From contig CM114272.1 of the NCBI GenBank assembly GCA_050084515.1, positions 44,764,001-44,828,000 of the forward strand: DNA of 64,000 nt, in the 5' to 3' direction. The position numbers and the translations under genes are program-made. This document shows, one piece after another, positions 12,247 through 23,790 of this stretch (position 1 is the stretch's first letter; every line of letters begins with the position of its first letter). The notes beneath the pieces are model-generated. The model ran no database searches. It was not told the DNA's origin and was given only the letters and a program-made list of their open reading frames with translations. The stretch is from Blasia pusilla. Its lineage: Eukaryota; Marchantiophyta; Marchantiopsida; Blasiales.

Positions 12247-14470
12247 AAAAAATCCCTTAATTTATGATGAGATACATTTAAATGGTACCACACTAGAAGT
12301 AGTGGCATGGCTCAAGTAGCACTTTCTTATAAAATTGTGTTGCTGCGAGAAATATTGTACTTGTAGCAAGGCAGGGAGACGTAGAGCAGAACAATGAATC
12401 TGGTTGATGCACATGTAAGATCATCAAAGAAATGCATAATATGACAAGATTGTAGAGTTGGCACATCTAAAAATATAAGATAAAGTCAGATGATAAAAAA
12501 AGGGTCTCCAAAGAACACTTAAGGCACCGAATAGCAATAATATTCACTAATTAAAGGGATACATGGAATAGAGCCTTTTAACAAGAAGGCTTATTCTTAC
12601 TAAATATGTGTCATGATTTCCTATTGGGAAATATATAAAGATTGGAGATGATGCAATGGAGAATTACAGTTGCAGAATATCTTCTATTACTAAAACTTTC
12701 TTCTCCAATATTTCATTTTCACAAATGTGAATCCCTATACTATCCACAAAACCCTGGAATTTTGTTCTGGCTTCCAGTCTCCTATGATATGCTTGAGCTA
12801 GAGCAAGAGCATCCTTGAAGGTCCTATGTTATGCTGAATGGAGATTGAGTATTGGGTTCAAGTCTAGTAGATAGAAGAAGTGACCTATTTTATGCCTTTG
12901 TAAATGATGATGGAATTGACTTGTACACCTTTAGAGGGACTATGCCATGCTAATGTGTGAAGTTGCCTATAGGTAGATTTCAAGGCACAAATGTGGTCAA
13001 GTTGCTGGGTGATGGTTGAATTGATGTTGATGATGGACCTTTAGAGGGACTTTGCCATGCTCATGTGTGAAGTTGCCTATAGGTAGATTTGAAGGCACAA
13101 TGTGTTCAAGTTCTTGGAAGATGGTTGAATTGATGTTGATGATGGAATTGCAGTGAATTTTTGTTGTTTTGGCTTTGCTCTCACTCTCATCTAAGTGTCG
13201 TACATTACACAAAAAGTAGACATAAGTGAATTTTTTAATGGAAATAAGCAATGACGAAAGGATGAAGGAAAGAGAAGATTGCGCACTGAAGCAAACATAA
13301 GTAGAGCTAATTGAAGTTGTAAATCAAAGTACAAATAGTAGAGAAATGAGATAGCAAAAGAATATAGGTAATGAGCGAATACCATTAACTCCATGGAACC
13401 AAAATATCTTCCTATTTTCATTTAGGTAGAAAATAAAAGCAGCAAGATCATAGAATTGATGGATTTGGCTGCAAAAGTATAGGTGATCTACTTAGAAGCC
13501 AAAACCCTAGCAGTTGCTTATGTGGTAACCTTAAGTGATTAGGAGGAAAACTAGAAAGTAATTAAGCACAAGCTGCATGATATCATAAGCATACATTATG
13601 CCAAACATAACAAAATGCAAAGCCAAGGTGAGCCATATGGTGAAAGTATCAGTTGTGTTTAAAAGCTATATCCTCCTTGGCGGCTGCTGGATTGAAAAAA
13701 TTGGGGAATCATCGATCTAAATGTAGCAGGTGATGAAATCTGGCATTCGACACAAAAATGGGTTGAGTATTTTGTGATTGAAGCTAAACAAAATTCACAT
13801 ACAACTGAATGAATATAAGTATAGAAAATTGCTCAGTATTGGTAGAGAATGAGTACCTAAGATGTACACTTCTGCTTGCTTGGTGATTGGAGTATGATGA
13901 TGAAGTCAGGAGTGTGATTAGAACCAGAGGCATGATTAGATGGAGAGCTTGGCTCGATATCTGATTTGATTTTAATTTGATTTTAATGGTGGTTCATGTA
14001 CCAAGCGTGTGGGATAGGATAATAGCTTCATCAAACTCAAGCAAGACATGGAAGTGGTTTGGATTGTCCACATCTGAAGGTAATAGCTTAAATTTTGGAA
14101 GTTGGCCATAAATTATCATGCACCAACTTCATTCTCTCAATCAGATGGCTCGATTAGTCAGTGGATAGATCCAACGACATCTCCATGGGAATATGCATAT
14201 GGTGCCTTGGCATGCGGAGCTAATCTAGCATGATTATTCTTCACACTAAATTAAACAACCTTGCCACATCCTTCCTAAAGAGGTTGGTTTGCTTGAAATC
14301 TAGAGCCTCCTTTTGAATTCCTGCATTGAATAATAGTTTTTAGTCTAAGATCTAAGTTGTCATGGTAGATGAGGCGTAGGGCGAGATAGTGTCAAGGCCT
14401 TAGAGGGGTCTTGTACTTCCCTATTTTGAGAGGTCATATATGACCTGCTCTTAGGAGGTGACCTACGAGT
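12247..14470. other. Non-coding, includes a tandem duplication
   Basis: No convincing coding region. One 110-bp tandem duplication (12927-13146) stands out; the rest is mixed A+T-rich sequence. From about 14350 the sequence becomes G+T-rich with repeated AGGTGACC/GGTCACC-type words, continuing beyond the solo LTR. Confidence 0.55.
12927..13146. repeat. Two-copy tandem duplication, 110-bp period
   Basis: Units start at ACCTTTAGAGGGAC (12927 and 13037) and end in TGATGTTGATGATGGA. The copies differ at only a few positions, for example ACTATGCC/ACTTTGCC and GATTTCAAGG/GATTTGAAGG. Confidence 0.9.
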
Positions 14471-16250
14471 GTAGGTGTAATGTCTAAGTGTTTCTTATTT
14501 ACAGTCAATTGTAGAGTTCGATCCCCAAGAGGATCATTGTTGGATGAAAAGAGAGTATACAGTGATGATTATGTTGTAAAAGTGTAATTGATTATGTAAT
14601 TCAAATGTAGTATTCCAGTAACATCTTCCGATCCTTTTTAGTACCTATGTTTTCTTCTTCAATTCTCTCGAGTGGAATTTCAAATGCACGCTCGGGCAAT
14701 TTGTTCTCTCGACATCTCAGAACCTCACAGAGACCTCAAGAATAAAGTTGGCTTCTCCTACTTTCGGAACTCAATCGGTCGAGGCAGGTTACTCTATGTC
14801 AAACAGATTTCATACAACTTTATATTGATTATTCCATTGATGAGAAAGGTTCTCTTGATTCACTCTTCACTCGGCAGACCCAAAAAGAATATTCAGACAT
14901 AAGCATCGCACATCAGAATGAATGAATGAATGCTTTACTACTCCATCAAGAATTGGAAGACTTCAAAGTATCTACAAGCTCGAGAGGGTACAACTCTCTT
15001 GCTCGGACCATTCCTACAACATAAGGACTTCATGAGCGAATGATAATGATAGCTTCTGTCCTGTTTCTTAAATATTCTCGAGAGTAGGGGCGTTTCTATG
15101 ATCCGAAGCGTTCTTGGTGAAGTTGGTGTCTCTTCAATATCTGTAACTACCTTGATCTATGGTTCTCTTAGCTTTTCCTACGATCCCTATGAATCCGCGG
15201 TACAAAACTGTTCTAACTACCAACTTGATACAAAGGGTCGCGCCCTTTCCTAGTCTAATTATTTAAACTATATGTCGGTTCGAATCTCAATCATCTTGAA
15301 GCCACGCGCTAAATTTCCGGAGGACGAAGTTCTTCATTCTTCTTCGTCTTCGTGCCGCTCTTCGTGCCAGTGCTTCGCTCTTCGTTTAAGAGCGAAGTAC
15401 TTCTTTCTTCTTGGTCTAAAGACGAAGCTCTACCTCTTCGTTTGAGGACGAAGCTCTTCATTCTTTGTTCTTGTTTCAGGTGCTTCGTATAAGAGCGAAG
15501 TACTTCATAGACAGAGCTTCGTACATCTTCATTGAGCTTTGTTAAGCTTCGTTGAGCTTCGTTAAGCTTCGTTAAACTTCGTCCTCTCCTCTAAGGCAAA
15601 TCCTTGATCTTCCATCTCTCTGCCTTGTCTTAGGAGCTTTGTGCTTTACTTAATCTTACACATTCTTCTCCCTAATAATATATAATAATCCAAATCATAA
15701 TGTACAAGAGTCTTTGTTCAATAAAAAGATACATTTCTTCAAGATTACAAAATTGTGGGTATCACAGTAGGTCACCCTTCCCTTTATGAGGAGTAGCAAC
15801 CTTGGAGAGGTTGACCTTCCCAGCCATGTATGGCTCTACTTGGACCTATAGGGTGGTGGGTTAGTTGGTAGTTGGTCTCATAAGGGGACCACATGTGTAG
15901 TTGTTAGGGAGCTAGTATGGGTGTACTACAGGTTGGTAGTGACCTGCTAGGACGGAGGTGACCTGTGTGTACAGATCACCCATGGAGGTGGCCAAGGGGA
16001 TATATCTCGGATGACTCTCATTTGGAGCTCATCTCCTTAAGATTGCAGACCCTTGTTGGGATCAATGATACAATGCAACGTGCATGTATTGAGCCTAGAT
16101 TCTCTCTTGAAGAGTGAGCTAGGAGTTATGAATAAGGAGATCATATATTTTGGAAATCCTTTTGTATACTTTCTCTTGCTGTTACACTAGTGCGTATCTG
16201 AATCATGAGTATGGTTGTTTGGATGAAGCACGGTTGATTGCAAATTTCAT
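14341..16250 (+). other. G+T-rich flank hosting a solo LTR; possible DNMT-gypsy LTR
   Basis: Either side of the solo LTR at 14476-15766 lies one continuous sequence rich in GGTGACC/TGGTAG/GGAGGTG words (for example 14440-14475 and 15767-15990). It precedes the leader and gag of the plus-strand DNMT-gypsy element in the right orientation and could be its 5' LTR. No second copy is present in the window to prove this, because the 3' end of that element was lost at 28829. Confidence 0.3.
14476..15766 (-). mobile_element. Solo LTR of the TGTGATACCC gypsy family, with TSD
   Basis: On the plus strand it begins TGTAATGT and ends GGGTATCACA, so the family orientation is minus (TGTGATACCC...CATTACA). 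It is flanked by a perfect 5-bp target-site duplication, GTAGG, at 14471-14475 and 15767-15771. The family marker GTTCGATCCCCAAGAGGATCA lies at 14516-14536. The part at 15320-15600 is crowded with CTTCG/CGAAG words, including AGCGAAGTACTTC. A solo LTR with a clean TSD means insertion followed by LTR-LTR recombination. Confidence 0.93.
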
Positions 16251-18882
16251 CGAATTTACAAATCCATATTCAACTTTATATCCTAAGGAGATGCACGCTC
16301 GTTCTGAATAGAAGAAAAAGGCGGACTCAATTTGTGGTGTAGAGCACAATTGTGGTAATGCGGGGTTTGCATGAATTGCAAGCTAGTGTATCTTGACCAT
16401 GCGAGAGAACATGGGGCAGACGAGTTTCTGAAATCAAAGTGAGATGTTCAGAATTGAGAAATCTGCGCAACGCGACAGATTTGATAGGATTTGAAGAGGG
16501 GGAGGCTTCTCAATCCTCGTGGAATTGCTTAAGAGTGGAGCAATTGAGGAACAGATTGTAGGGACAAAGGTCCTGAGATAATTATGGTGAGGAAATATGT
16601 GTCAATCGTGACCTGATTGAGTGTGGGCAAGTCAGCAAGTGCGTGGGCACTTTGTTGCTGATTTTGAGTGAGGTATGCTTGATTCTGGGCCAAATTTGAT
16701 GAATGTTGGGCATGAGGAAAATCAAGCAAGAAGTGAATGTAAGGAGGGAACAATGGTGTTTGATTGTGCGGAATTTTATGAGAGCTGAATTTTCCATTGA
16801 AAGATTGCAAAAGCAGAGTCCAATTGTGAAAATGAGACCTAAACGGAGCTGATTTGTGAAAGATTCCAAAAATATTCCCCATAGCCAAGCACGGTGTGGA
16901 AAGGGTAGAAGAGCAACATCGAGCTACTCGTGCGAGGCATCAAAACTTAATGACTGATAGCCCTTCTATGGAAAAGTGAGAAGGAGTGAGGAGGAGGAGA
17001 GCTCTCCATTCAATCAGAATTGAAGTTCCGATTTCCCTTGTTGGTGAATGTGGTTCAAGCAAGGAAGTGTAGCTTTCCCTTGGTGAGAGGTTGAGAAAGG
17101 TTTGGGTACCGGTAGTGTGGAGGAACTAGCGCCACTATTTTGGAGCCGTTACCGGAGTATAGCTAGGACTGCTATCCACAAAGTTAGTGGAGTTGAGGGA
17201 GACATGAGAACTTAAGTTCTGATTCAGAAGATCCCTCCCAAGAGGCAGTTTGGAGCAGAGTGGCAAAGTAGGAATCAGAACTGAAGTTATGATTCAGTAG
17301 CAAGGGCCGAGTCACCTAAAGGGCGCGGCACGACACGGCACGGCGCGGCAAGGGTGACAAGGAGCTGCAAAAGGGATTTGGACCTCAAGTTCCATTTCGA
17401 GCACAGTTGAGCTAAGGCGTGGTTCAATGCATGGTGGTCATCTCGACGATGTAGCAGAGATTGGCGCGGCGGGAGTGATAAGGAAGCAAGGAGGATTTGG
17501 AACTCAAGTTCCAATTCTTTCTCAGTTAGAGAATAGTGGAGTGTCTAAACTACACCTGACTACAGAGTGACACAATGCGGCGGCGTAGGGAAGTGAAGTG
17601 AAGTGAAGTGAAGTGAGGAGGCAATTGGAACTTTAGTTCCCATTCCGCTCTTCACTTGTGGGTCTTATCTACAAGGAGGTGGAGAGGATAGGAAGGAGGC
17701 AATCGAAACTCTAATTCCCATTCCACTCCTGAGTTGTGGTGTGTCTTCTCTACAGGGAGGTGAAGATGACAGGAACGAGGCAATAAGAACTCTAGTTTTG
17801 ATTCTGCTCCTCAGTTATAGTTCGCTTCAGGGAGGTGGAGAGGATAGTGAGGGCAATCAAAACTCCAATTTTGATTCCTTTGGCACGGCCCAAGAAGTGC
17901 GGTCGGCGTGACTCTCAATTTTAGCACGGCGTTCAGAGGAAGGAGAGGAGAATCATAACTAAAATTCTTATTCCGCAATCCGCGGAGTGTCAAGTGGGCT
18001 AGGCGCTCCCTACCAAGGCGCGGAGTGGCGTGTGAAGCAAAGAGGGAGGAGGGAGCAATTGGAACTGAAGTTCAAATTCCGTCATCCTTCCGTGTAGGAA
18101 GGAGTGAGCCAAGAGCATTCGGAACTGAAGTTCCAATTCGGCACTCTTTCAAATGAAGGAGTTTTAGACGCCCAAGTTTTCGGGCGAGTTGGCAAAGCGG
18201 AACAACAATATGAACCCAAATTCCCATTGGGATCAATCCGTCGCCCTTTTCTATCATGAGGTAGTGTCTTTTGGTGCAAGCGAGAATCGAAACCCAAGTT
18301 CCAATTCCCATCTTGGTCTCATGTGAATCTAGCGTTTGTGTATGAGGCTTCGAGATGGGAGAGGTGTCGAAGGTGCGAGTGGGCGTGAGAGGTGTCAAAG
18401 GCGCGAGGCCGACAGAAGTCGGCCCCAAACAAGCCGCCTTGTCGGGCAAAGCGCTGGGACTTGGCAATTCAACATAACTTCAAGGTCACCCATCCAGTTC
18501 TATTCCTCTAGAGTATGCTTAACTATGGAGTTCTTTTGCATGTTGTGTTACTAACATACCCACAAGGAAGTGATTGCTAGTTGTTGCACACAAGAGAATT
18601 TATTCACTTACCTTGCTGCTTATGGAGATGTTTGAGGGGTGATTTTTGGGTGACATACATCGTGGATTATTGCGTTGGTGAGTGCATGGCACGACCGCGA
18701 CTATTGTAGAGAGCTTGGTGGGATGGATGTTTACCACACTAGTTGGGAGTGACATAGTGTGCGGGTTATTTTCCGAGTGTTGATCTCAAGTGAGATAAGT
18801 GGGGGCATGCCCACAGTTTGGATATTGTCTAGTGCAAAGCTAGTGGCTCGAGAGTGAGTCATAATAGTTTGCAGGTTTCACC
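16251..18882 (+). other. Putative leader of the DNMT-gypsy element
   Basis: Non-coding sequence upstream of the gag start at 18883. It holds an array of GGAACTNNAGTTCC-type palindromes (17015-18310, annotated separately). Minus-strand open frames of 95-131 codons (16529-16888, 18072-18467) cross these repeats and have no recognisable domain; I treat them as chance. Confidence 0.45.
17015..18310. repeat. About 14 dispersed copies of a GGAACTNNAGTTCCNATTCC motif
   Basis: Diverged copies occur near 17015, 17206, 17272, 17379, 17494, 17616, 17704, 17785, 17857, 17954, 18059, 18119, 18210 and 18287. The core GGAACT-NN-AGTTCC is palindromic and is usually followed by (A/C/G)ATTCC and a CTC-rich word. 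Spacing is mostly 60-120 bp, and several units also share a GTGG..GGAGGTGGAGAGGATAG-like linker (about 17680 and 17830). This looks like a degraded minisatellite or a structured leader. Confidence 0.75.
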
Positions 18883-19182
18883 ATGGCACATCCACATAGT
18901 ATTGGGGAGCGTGGTAGTGGTAGAAGTGGCAAAGGATTTACACGGAGTGGGGCTAGGTATCGAGGGTTTCCACACAAGGAACCACCTCAGCCGCCAGTTC
19001 TAGTTACTCCAGAGGCGACGTCAGCGGATTCCGAGTTACCCGAGAGGCCACGGAGTGTCGTGAGTGTTGCCACACTATTGTTGTGGGACATGGATGATTG
19101 CGATACGTATGGATCCACGAGGGGACCACAAAGGTTCTCAAGCATGGTGGAAACAATCGAGTTGGATGATTTTATGGATGAG

Positions 19183-20482
19183 TGTGATACCCACAATTTT
19201 GTACTTTTAGAGATTTATACATTTTGATTCAAAGAATAAAGACTCTATGAAGTGAAGATTGTACATATACGACTGTTTCATATATTATGGTTTTGAATTG
19301 GAAGAATGAGTAATATTGAAATGGATTGCAAAACTCCTAGGACAAGGTGAAGACGTGAAAAATCAAGGATTTTCCTTAAAGGAGAGGGAAATGCAATAAC
19401 AAAGTCTAAAGACTAAGAGCTTAAGCTTGGAAAAGACAACAAAACCTTATTAAGAACTCATTTTATGAAGTGCTTCGCTCTTGAATGAAGCATGATGAAG
19501 GGTAAGAGAGGAAGAAGTACTTCGCTCTTCAGCGAAGCACAAAGAACGAAGCACTTGGAACAAGAGCGAAGAAGCAGCGCTTTATCTTCAGACCAAGAGG
19601 AAGAGCTTCATCCTCAAAGGAAGAAGAAGATGTTTAGACTTTGCAGCCAAGCGAAGCTAAGTCTCGAAGTGATTTCAAGCGGCACAGTGTTAGAATAGTT
19701 AGCCTAGGAAGAGGCGAGAATTTTTGGACCAGATAGGAAGTTAGGACGATTACGCCAATGATTCATAGCGATCATAGGAAAAGATAAGAGAAACGTAGAT
19801 CAAGGCAGTTACAAACTCTCAATAGTCACTAGAGTCTTAAGAGATGCTTCAGATCTTTGGACCTACTACTACCTCGGAAGATATTTAAGAAGCATGGACG
19901 TAGCTATCATCATCATTGTCTCACGAAGTCCTTATGCTGTAGGAATGGTTTGAGCAAGGGAGTAGTACCCTCTCAAGCTTGTATATACTTTGAAGCTTTC
20001 CCATTCTTGATGGAGTAGTAAAGAACTCATTTATTCATTCTAATGTGCGATGCATATGTATGAGAATTCTTATTGGGTCTGTAGAGTGAAGAGTGAATCA
20101 GGAGAACACTTTCATCATTAGAATAATCAGCATTGAGTTGCAAGAAATCTGTTCGACAAAAAGTAGCTTGCCTAGACGGATTGAGTTCCAAAAGTAGGAG
20201 AAGCCAGCTTCTTGTTGAGGTCTCTGTGAGGTTCTTTTGAGTGAAGATCTACCTGAGCGTGAATTCAATTCCACTGGAGAGAATCAAGGAAAGAAATATT
20301 GGTACTAATAGAGAGAAGAATACACTTAAAGGTGAGTGAATCCGAATTGTACACAATTAACTACAACTATTGCAAGATAAATGCCATCTTGAACTCTCTT
20401 TTCACATAATCGTGATCCTCTTGGGGATCGAACTATAAAATTAATGTAAAAAGATCAATTCTTAAACTTCTTGTACATTACA
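19183..20482 (+). mobile_element. Solo LTR inserted in gag
   Basis: Starts TGTGATACCCACAATTTTG and ends CTTGTACATTACA, in the family's canonical orientation. The flanks ATGAG (19178-19182) and AGGAG (20483-20487) look like a 5-bp target duplication with one mismatch. The marker TGATCCTCTTGGGGATCGAAC lies at 20413-20433, and the 5' half carries CGAAGCACTTC-like words (19450-19680). No internal sequence is present, so this is a solo LTR, and gag is readable on both sides of it. Confidence 0.9.
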
Positions 20483-21284
20483 AGGAGTTTGATAGTTGGT
20501 GCGATGCATAGAGGATGCGGAACCAGGAGAGATTCAACCCCTTTATGGCATGGAAGGGACTTTTTGAGCATCTAGAGGGCCCTCCAATGGATGACTATCA
20601 CGAGTTTTGGATTCTCTATGAGGCAAAGATTGAGGCGTGGAGACTATTTTGGTCTCGAGGATGTGTCCCTCACAGGTTATGCAATGTATGATGTGGCGGC
20701 TGCAATAGCACCCACTAACCGCACGGAGGAGACACTTGGAGTAGTTTTTGACCTGAGTCTTACGAATGTGACCAGCCGAGTACCACCCGCGTTCAACCCA
20801 TTGGTTGAGTTCTTCTGAGAGTTGGGGAGGAACTATCAGGGGGTGAGGACCGACAAGCTAAAGTCGATTCATTAGTTTCAGCGGAGAGCAGGGGAGAGTC
20901 TTCGAGAGGCCTATGCACAACTCCGATGGTTGATTATAGAGACTCACGGTGTGATGGAGGCGCAAGCGATTCAATTTTGGTATGCGATGCTAGAAGAGAG
21001 TGCGAGATGCGACTCTCTTACATGTTGGTTGACCTACTCTCAAGTATGTATTTTTGTTGGCGGAGCAGATTGAGCTCAAAATACTTGAGGACAGATTTTT
21101 GACGACAAGCGCGTCATCTTCGAGGGAGACAACACGAGTGACAGTGTCTCCATCAGTGTCGCAACCCACTACTCAAGATAGAGTTATGGGACCGAGGGCT
21201 AGGTGTCGTGTCGAGAGCCTTTCTTCGAGTAAGGGCACGCCTTCTAGCTACCACAGACGTGGTCGATGCAAAGTGAACTCTCTA

Positions 21285-22450
21285 AGAAGTTCTCCTTTTT
21301 CAATACAAGATTATTATGTATACTCTTCATTCTCTCACGACAGGTATCACAAATGGAAGTGCCAAGGCGATCACTTCTTCGTAACATCGGACCCCAAAAT
21401 TCCTAACATTAAAATCCCTATAAACTATTTTACGCTTGTACATGAGGAAGATAGCACAACTAGTGTTAAACCCTACTTGAGTAGACCTATTGACGTTCAT
21501 GGATTGGTATATAAGGACATACAAAGTACAATCCCATAACCTTCCATATGTGACAATAGGAAGGATCATCGAAGTTGGAGATTGAATGATCTAATTCATG
21601 AACGCCTCCCCAAAGTGATAAACTAAATAGCAAGTGAACCAGTGCCTATCTACAAAGAGTATCTTGACATGGTATGGATTGAAGAAAGGAAACTCGGGCA
21701 CAACTCGTGCTCCACCCCTATCCATGTTTGACAAACATTCTCTACTCTCCTCAAGAATGGGTTTTGGCGGAGTTATTCTCCCAAGAGGGGTAATCCACTC
21801 TCATTGGGAAAGTAACAAGCCAAAACATTCACTATTTTAGTATGACTAAACTCCTCTAAGATGACAAACCTCTCATCTCCACACACATACCACACTCTAA
21901 AAACCTCTCAAAGAATAGACTATGGTCAAGTTACTCTCCCAAGAGGGCTGATCCACTCTCATTGGAAGAGCAAGCAATCCCAAAACCATACACGCAAGAA
22001 TGACACGAAAGACTCAAGATGTGGAATAGAAGGTGAACCCTTGAAGGTCCCTCCTCTTTATATACTCACAAGAGATCCATAAGAGTACGAAATAGAGCTA
22101 ATCTTATCTTGTGCCACATGGCTTCCTCTCAAGGCTTAGCCACTCACATTTTGACACAAGTAGATTTCCTCTGATCTCTTCCAAAATATCCTCTTTTACC
22201 CACTTGATATTTTCCAAACTATCCCAACTAACCTAGCCACCAACCAAGCCTACTTTTGGTTTTCATTAAAGCATCAACCTCACTACTTTACTTTTATAAA
22301 GTCATCTTTTATTTATTACCTCTTTTCCTAAAGTTGGGCCCGCATAAAAGAGGCACCATAAAGAGGTTTAAACATGGGAATTTCCTTTTCCTAAGCTAAT
22401 TTACTTAATACTAATAAAACTCTATCTAACACTTAACGAGGAAGGAGTTT
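21285..22450. mobile_element. Unclassified insertion in gag of copy 1
   Basis: The gag frame runs into foreign sequence at about 21285 and gag resumes before the zinc knuckle at about 22460; copy 2 has no such segment. It contains two diverged direct copies of a 35-40-bp word (TACTCTCCCAAGAGGG.TGATCCACTCTCATTGG type) at about 21773 and 21936. An open stretch near 21300-21539 reads HKWKCQGDHFFVTSDPKIPN and onwards without a recognised domain. No clear terminal repeats or TSD could be fixed, so the borders are approximate. Confidence 0.5.
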
Positions 22451-23075
22451 ACACACTGGCTGATTTTACTATACGACAACGGGAGGATACCGGGAGCCAG
22501 GACCACGACCAGTTCAGTCATACGCTGGGCAACACGGCTCAAGTATTTCTTGTTGGTCGTGTGGAGGATCACATTGTCAACAAGACTGTAGATAGTAGAG
22601 TGGAGTGCAGGCAGCACCATGAGCTGTATATGAGGCGGCTCAGGTGATCATTGCTAGAGATATGGGCACACACTTGAGGGATGTTTCGAGCTCTACCCCA
22701 AGCTGCACCTAGAGGGAGATCAAGGAGCTATCAGGCCCAGGATATGGTGGGAGATCTAAGAGGTATGGGATTTTTGTGCAACACCGCACAGGTGGATGTA
22801 GATGTAGTGTTATGAGAGGCGTGATGAGAGCTTTTAAGTCACGAGGATCTGATAAGGAGTTCGATTTCCTCGGAGGAGAAGTTGGCAGGCAGGCTAGACT
22901 TCCCTAGTCTTTTACATTATCAGAGGCTCTTTGGATCCCATCGATGGTCCCTAGACGGCCTTTGAGGAGTGTTGTTGTCATAGATGCCGATGCAGTTAGA
23001 GGAGCGGGCGAGGCGAGTATGTCTACCACGCTTATGCAGTATTCGACACGACCTAACACTAGCATCTTATGAGAG

Positions 23076-23790
23076 ATGGCGATGGCTTTGTGTAGCGTGC
23101 CATTATTTACGGCCGTAGATTTGTTGATATGTGGAGCTCGACCAGTTGATGTTTTTCAGTTGGCGGCGATGCTTTGTGAGAGCGATGAGTTTGGTTCTTC
23201 TAGTGTTGAGACTCGCATAGGAGAAGTGGCAGAGCTACCCTTGGAGCAGGTGCTCGGGACTAGAGCCATAGAGAGTTGGCATACAACAACGGTTAGAGTT
23301 GCAGAGTTACCATCTAGACCAGCAATAGAGCGTGTAGTCGTCTCACAAGGAATTGTTATCTTGGACAACCGAGATGGAGTTTTCCAGTTGGTTGGTCCAT
23401 TTGGAGTCGTGTATTGACCGCAGAGAATGCTACTTGATTTAGGAGCACAACCCCTTATGTTGGGGAAGGCGGCATGTGTAGCGATGGGATTGCAGAAGTG
23501 TGAGATCACTCCATGTCCATTCTAGATTTAGACTTCACTGGGAGGCACATACCCGACACAATTCATGACTCGCGATGAGATTGTAGCAAGGATTCGGCCC
23601 GATCATCCTACGGATAGTGCGATGGTGCGGACACGAGCGGTTGTGACACCAGCCGAGTCTTATGATGTTTTGGTAGGGGCTATGGTTTTTTATCCTCTAG
23701 GGTTCACACTTGACTTTTGGGAGGAGACAGCCTCCTATCGACCAGGTTTGCAGTCAAGTGAGGGACGAGCTAGTCAGCTACTCGCAGAGA
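23076..23790 (+). pseudogene. Retropepsin region of DNMT-gypsy copy 1
   Basis: Aspartic protease that would cleave the Gag-Pol polyprotein. The active-site block is LLDLGAQPLMLGKAA at about 23429-23475, where the usual D-S/T-G reads D-L-G, so the catalytic triad is altered. The downstream block SYDVLVGAMVFYPLGFTLDF (about 23659) is retained and matches copy 2 (SYDVLVGAATLYPMGFSLDY near 40975). In-frame stops at 23415 and 23523 break the frame. It lies directly upstream of the DNMT. Confidence 0.75.

Larger units (their letters stand above)
18883..22930 (+). pseudogene. gag of DNMT-gypsy copy 1, split by two insertions
   Basis: The capsid/nucleocapsid region begins at ATG 18883 (MAHPHSIGERGSGRSG). 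The first part ends at 19182 where a solo LTR enters and resumes at 20483. The capsid block FNPFMAWKGLFEHLEGPPMD (about 20534) matches the FNPFTAW..MFFHLEGAPMD block of copy 2, and AFNPLVEFF / SLREAYAQLR follow (20788-20925), as in the Retrotrans_gag family. A second insertion interrupts at about 21285-22450. A zinc knuckle CWSCGGSHCQQDC follows at about 22555, with spacing one residue short of CX2CX4HX4C. Several in-frame stops (for example at 20816) show inactivation. Confidence 0.82.

Noticed and set aside
14476-15766. LTR marker GTTCGATCCC as a tRNA gene
   Set aside because: No A box, acceptor stem or cloverleaf can be built around it; only a B-box-like word is present.
16529-16888. 119-codon minus-strand open frame
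   Set aside because: No domain; it lies in the presumed non-coding leader of a plus-strand element, with a second overlapping frame of similar quality.
18072-18467. 131-codon minus-strand open frame
   Set aside because: It spans copies of the GGAACTNNAGTTCC repeat and shows repeat-derived composition; no homology recognised.
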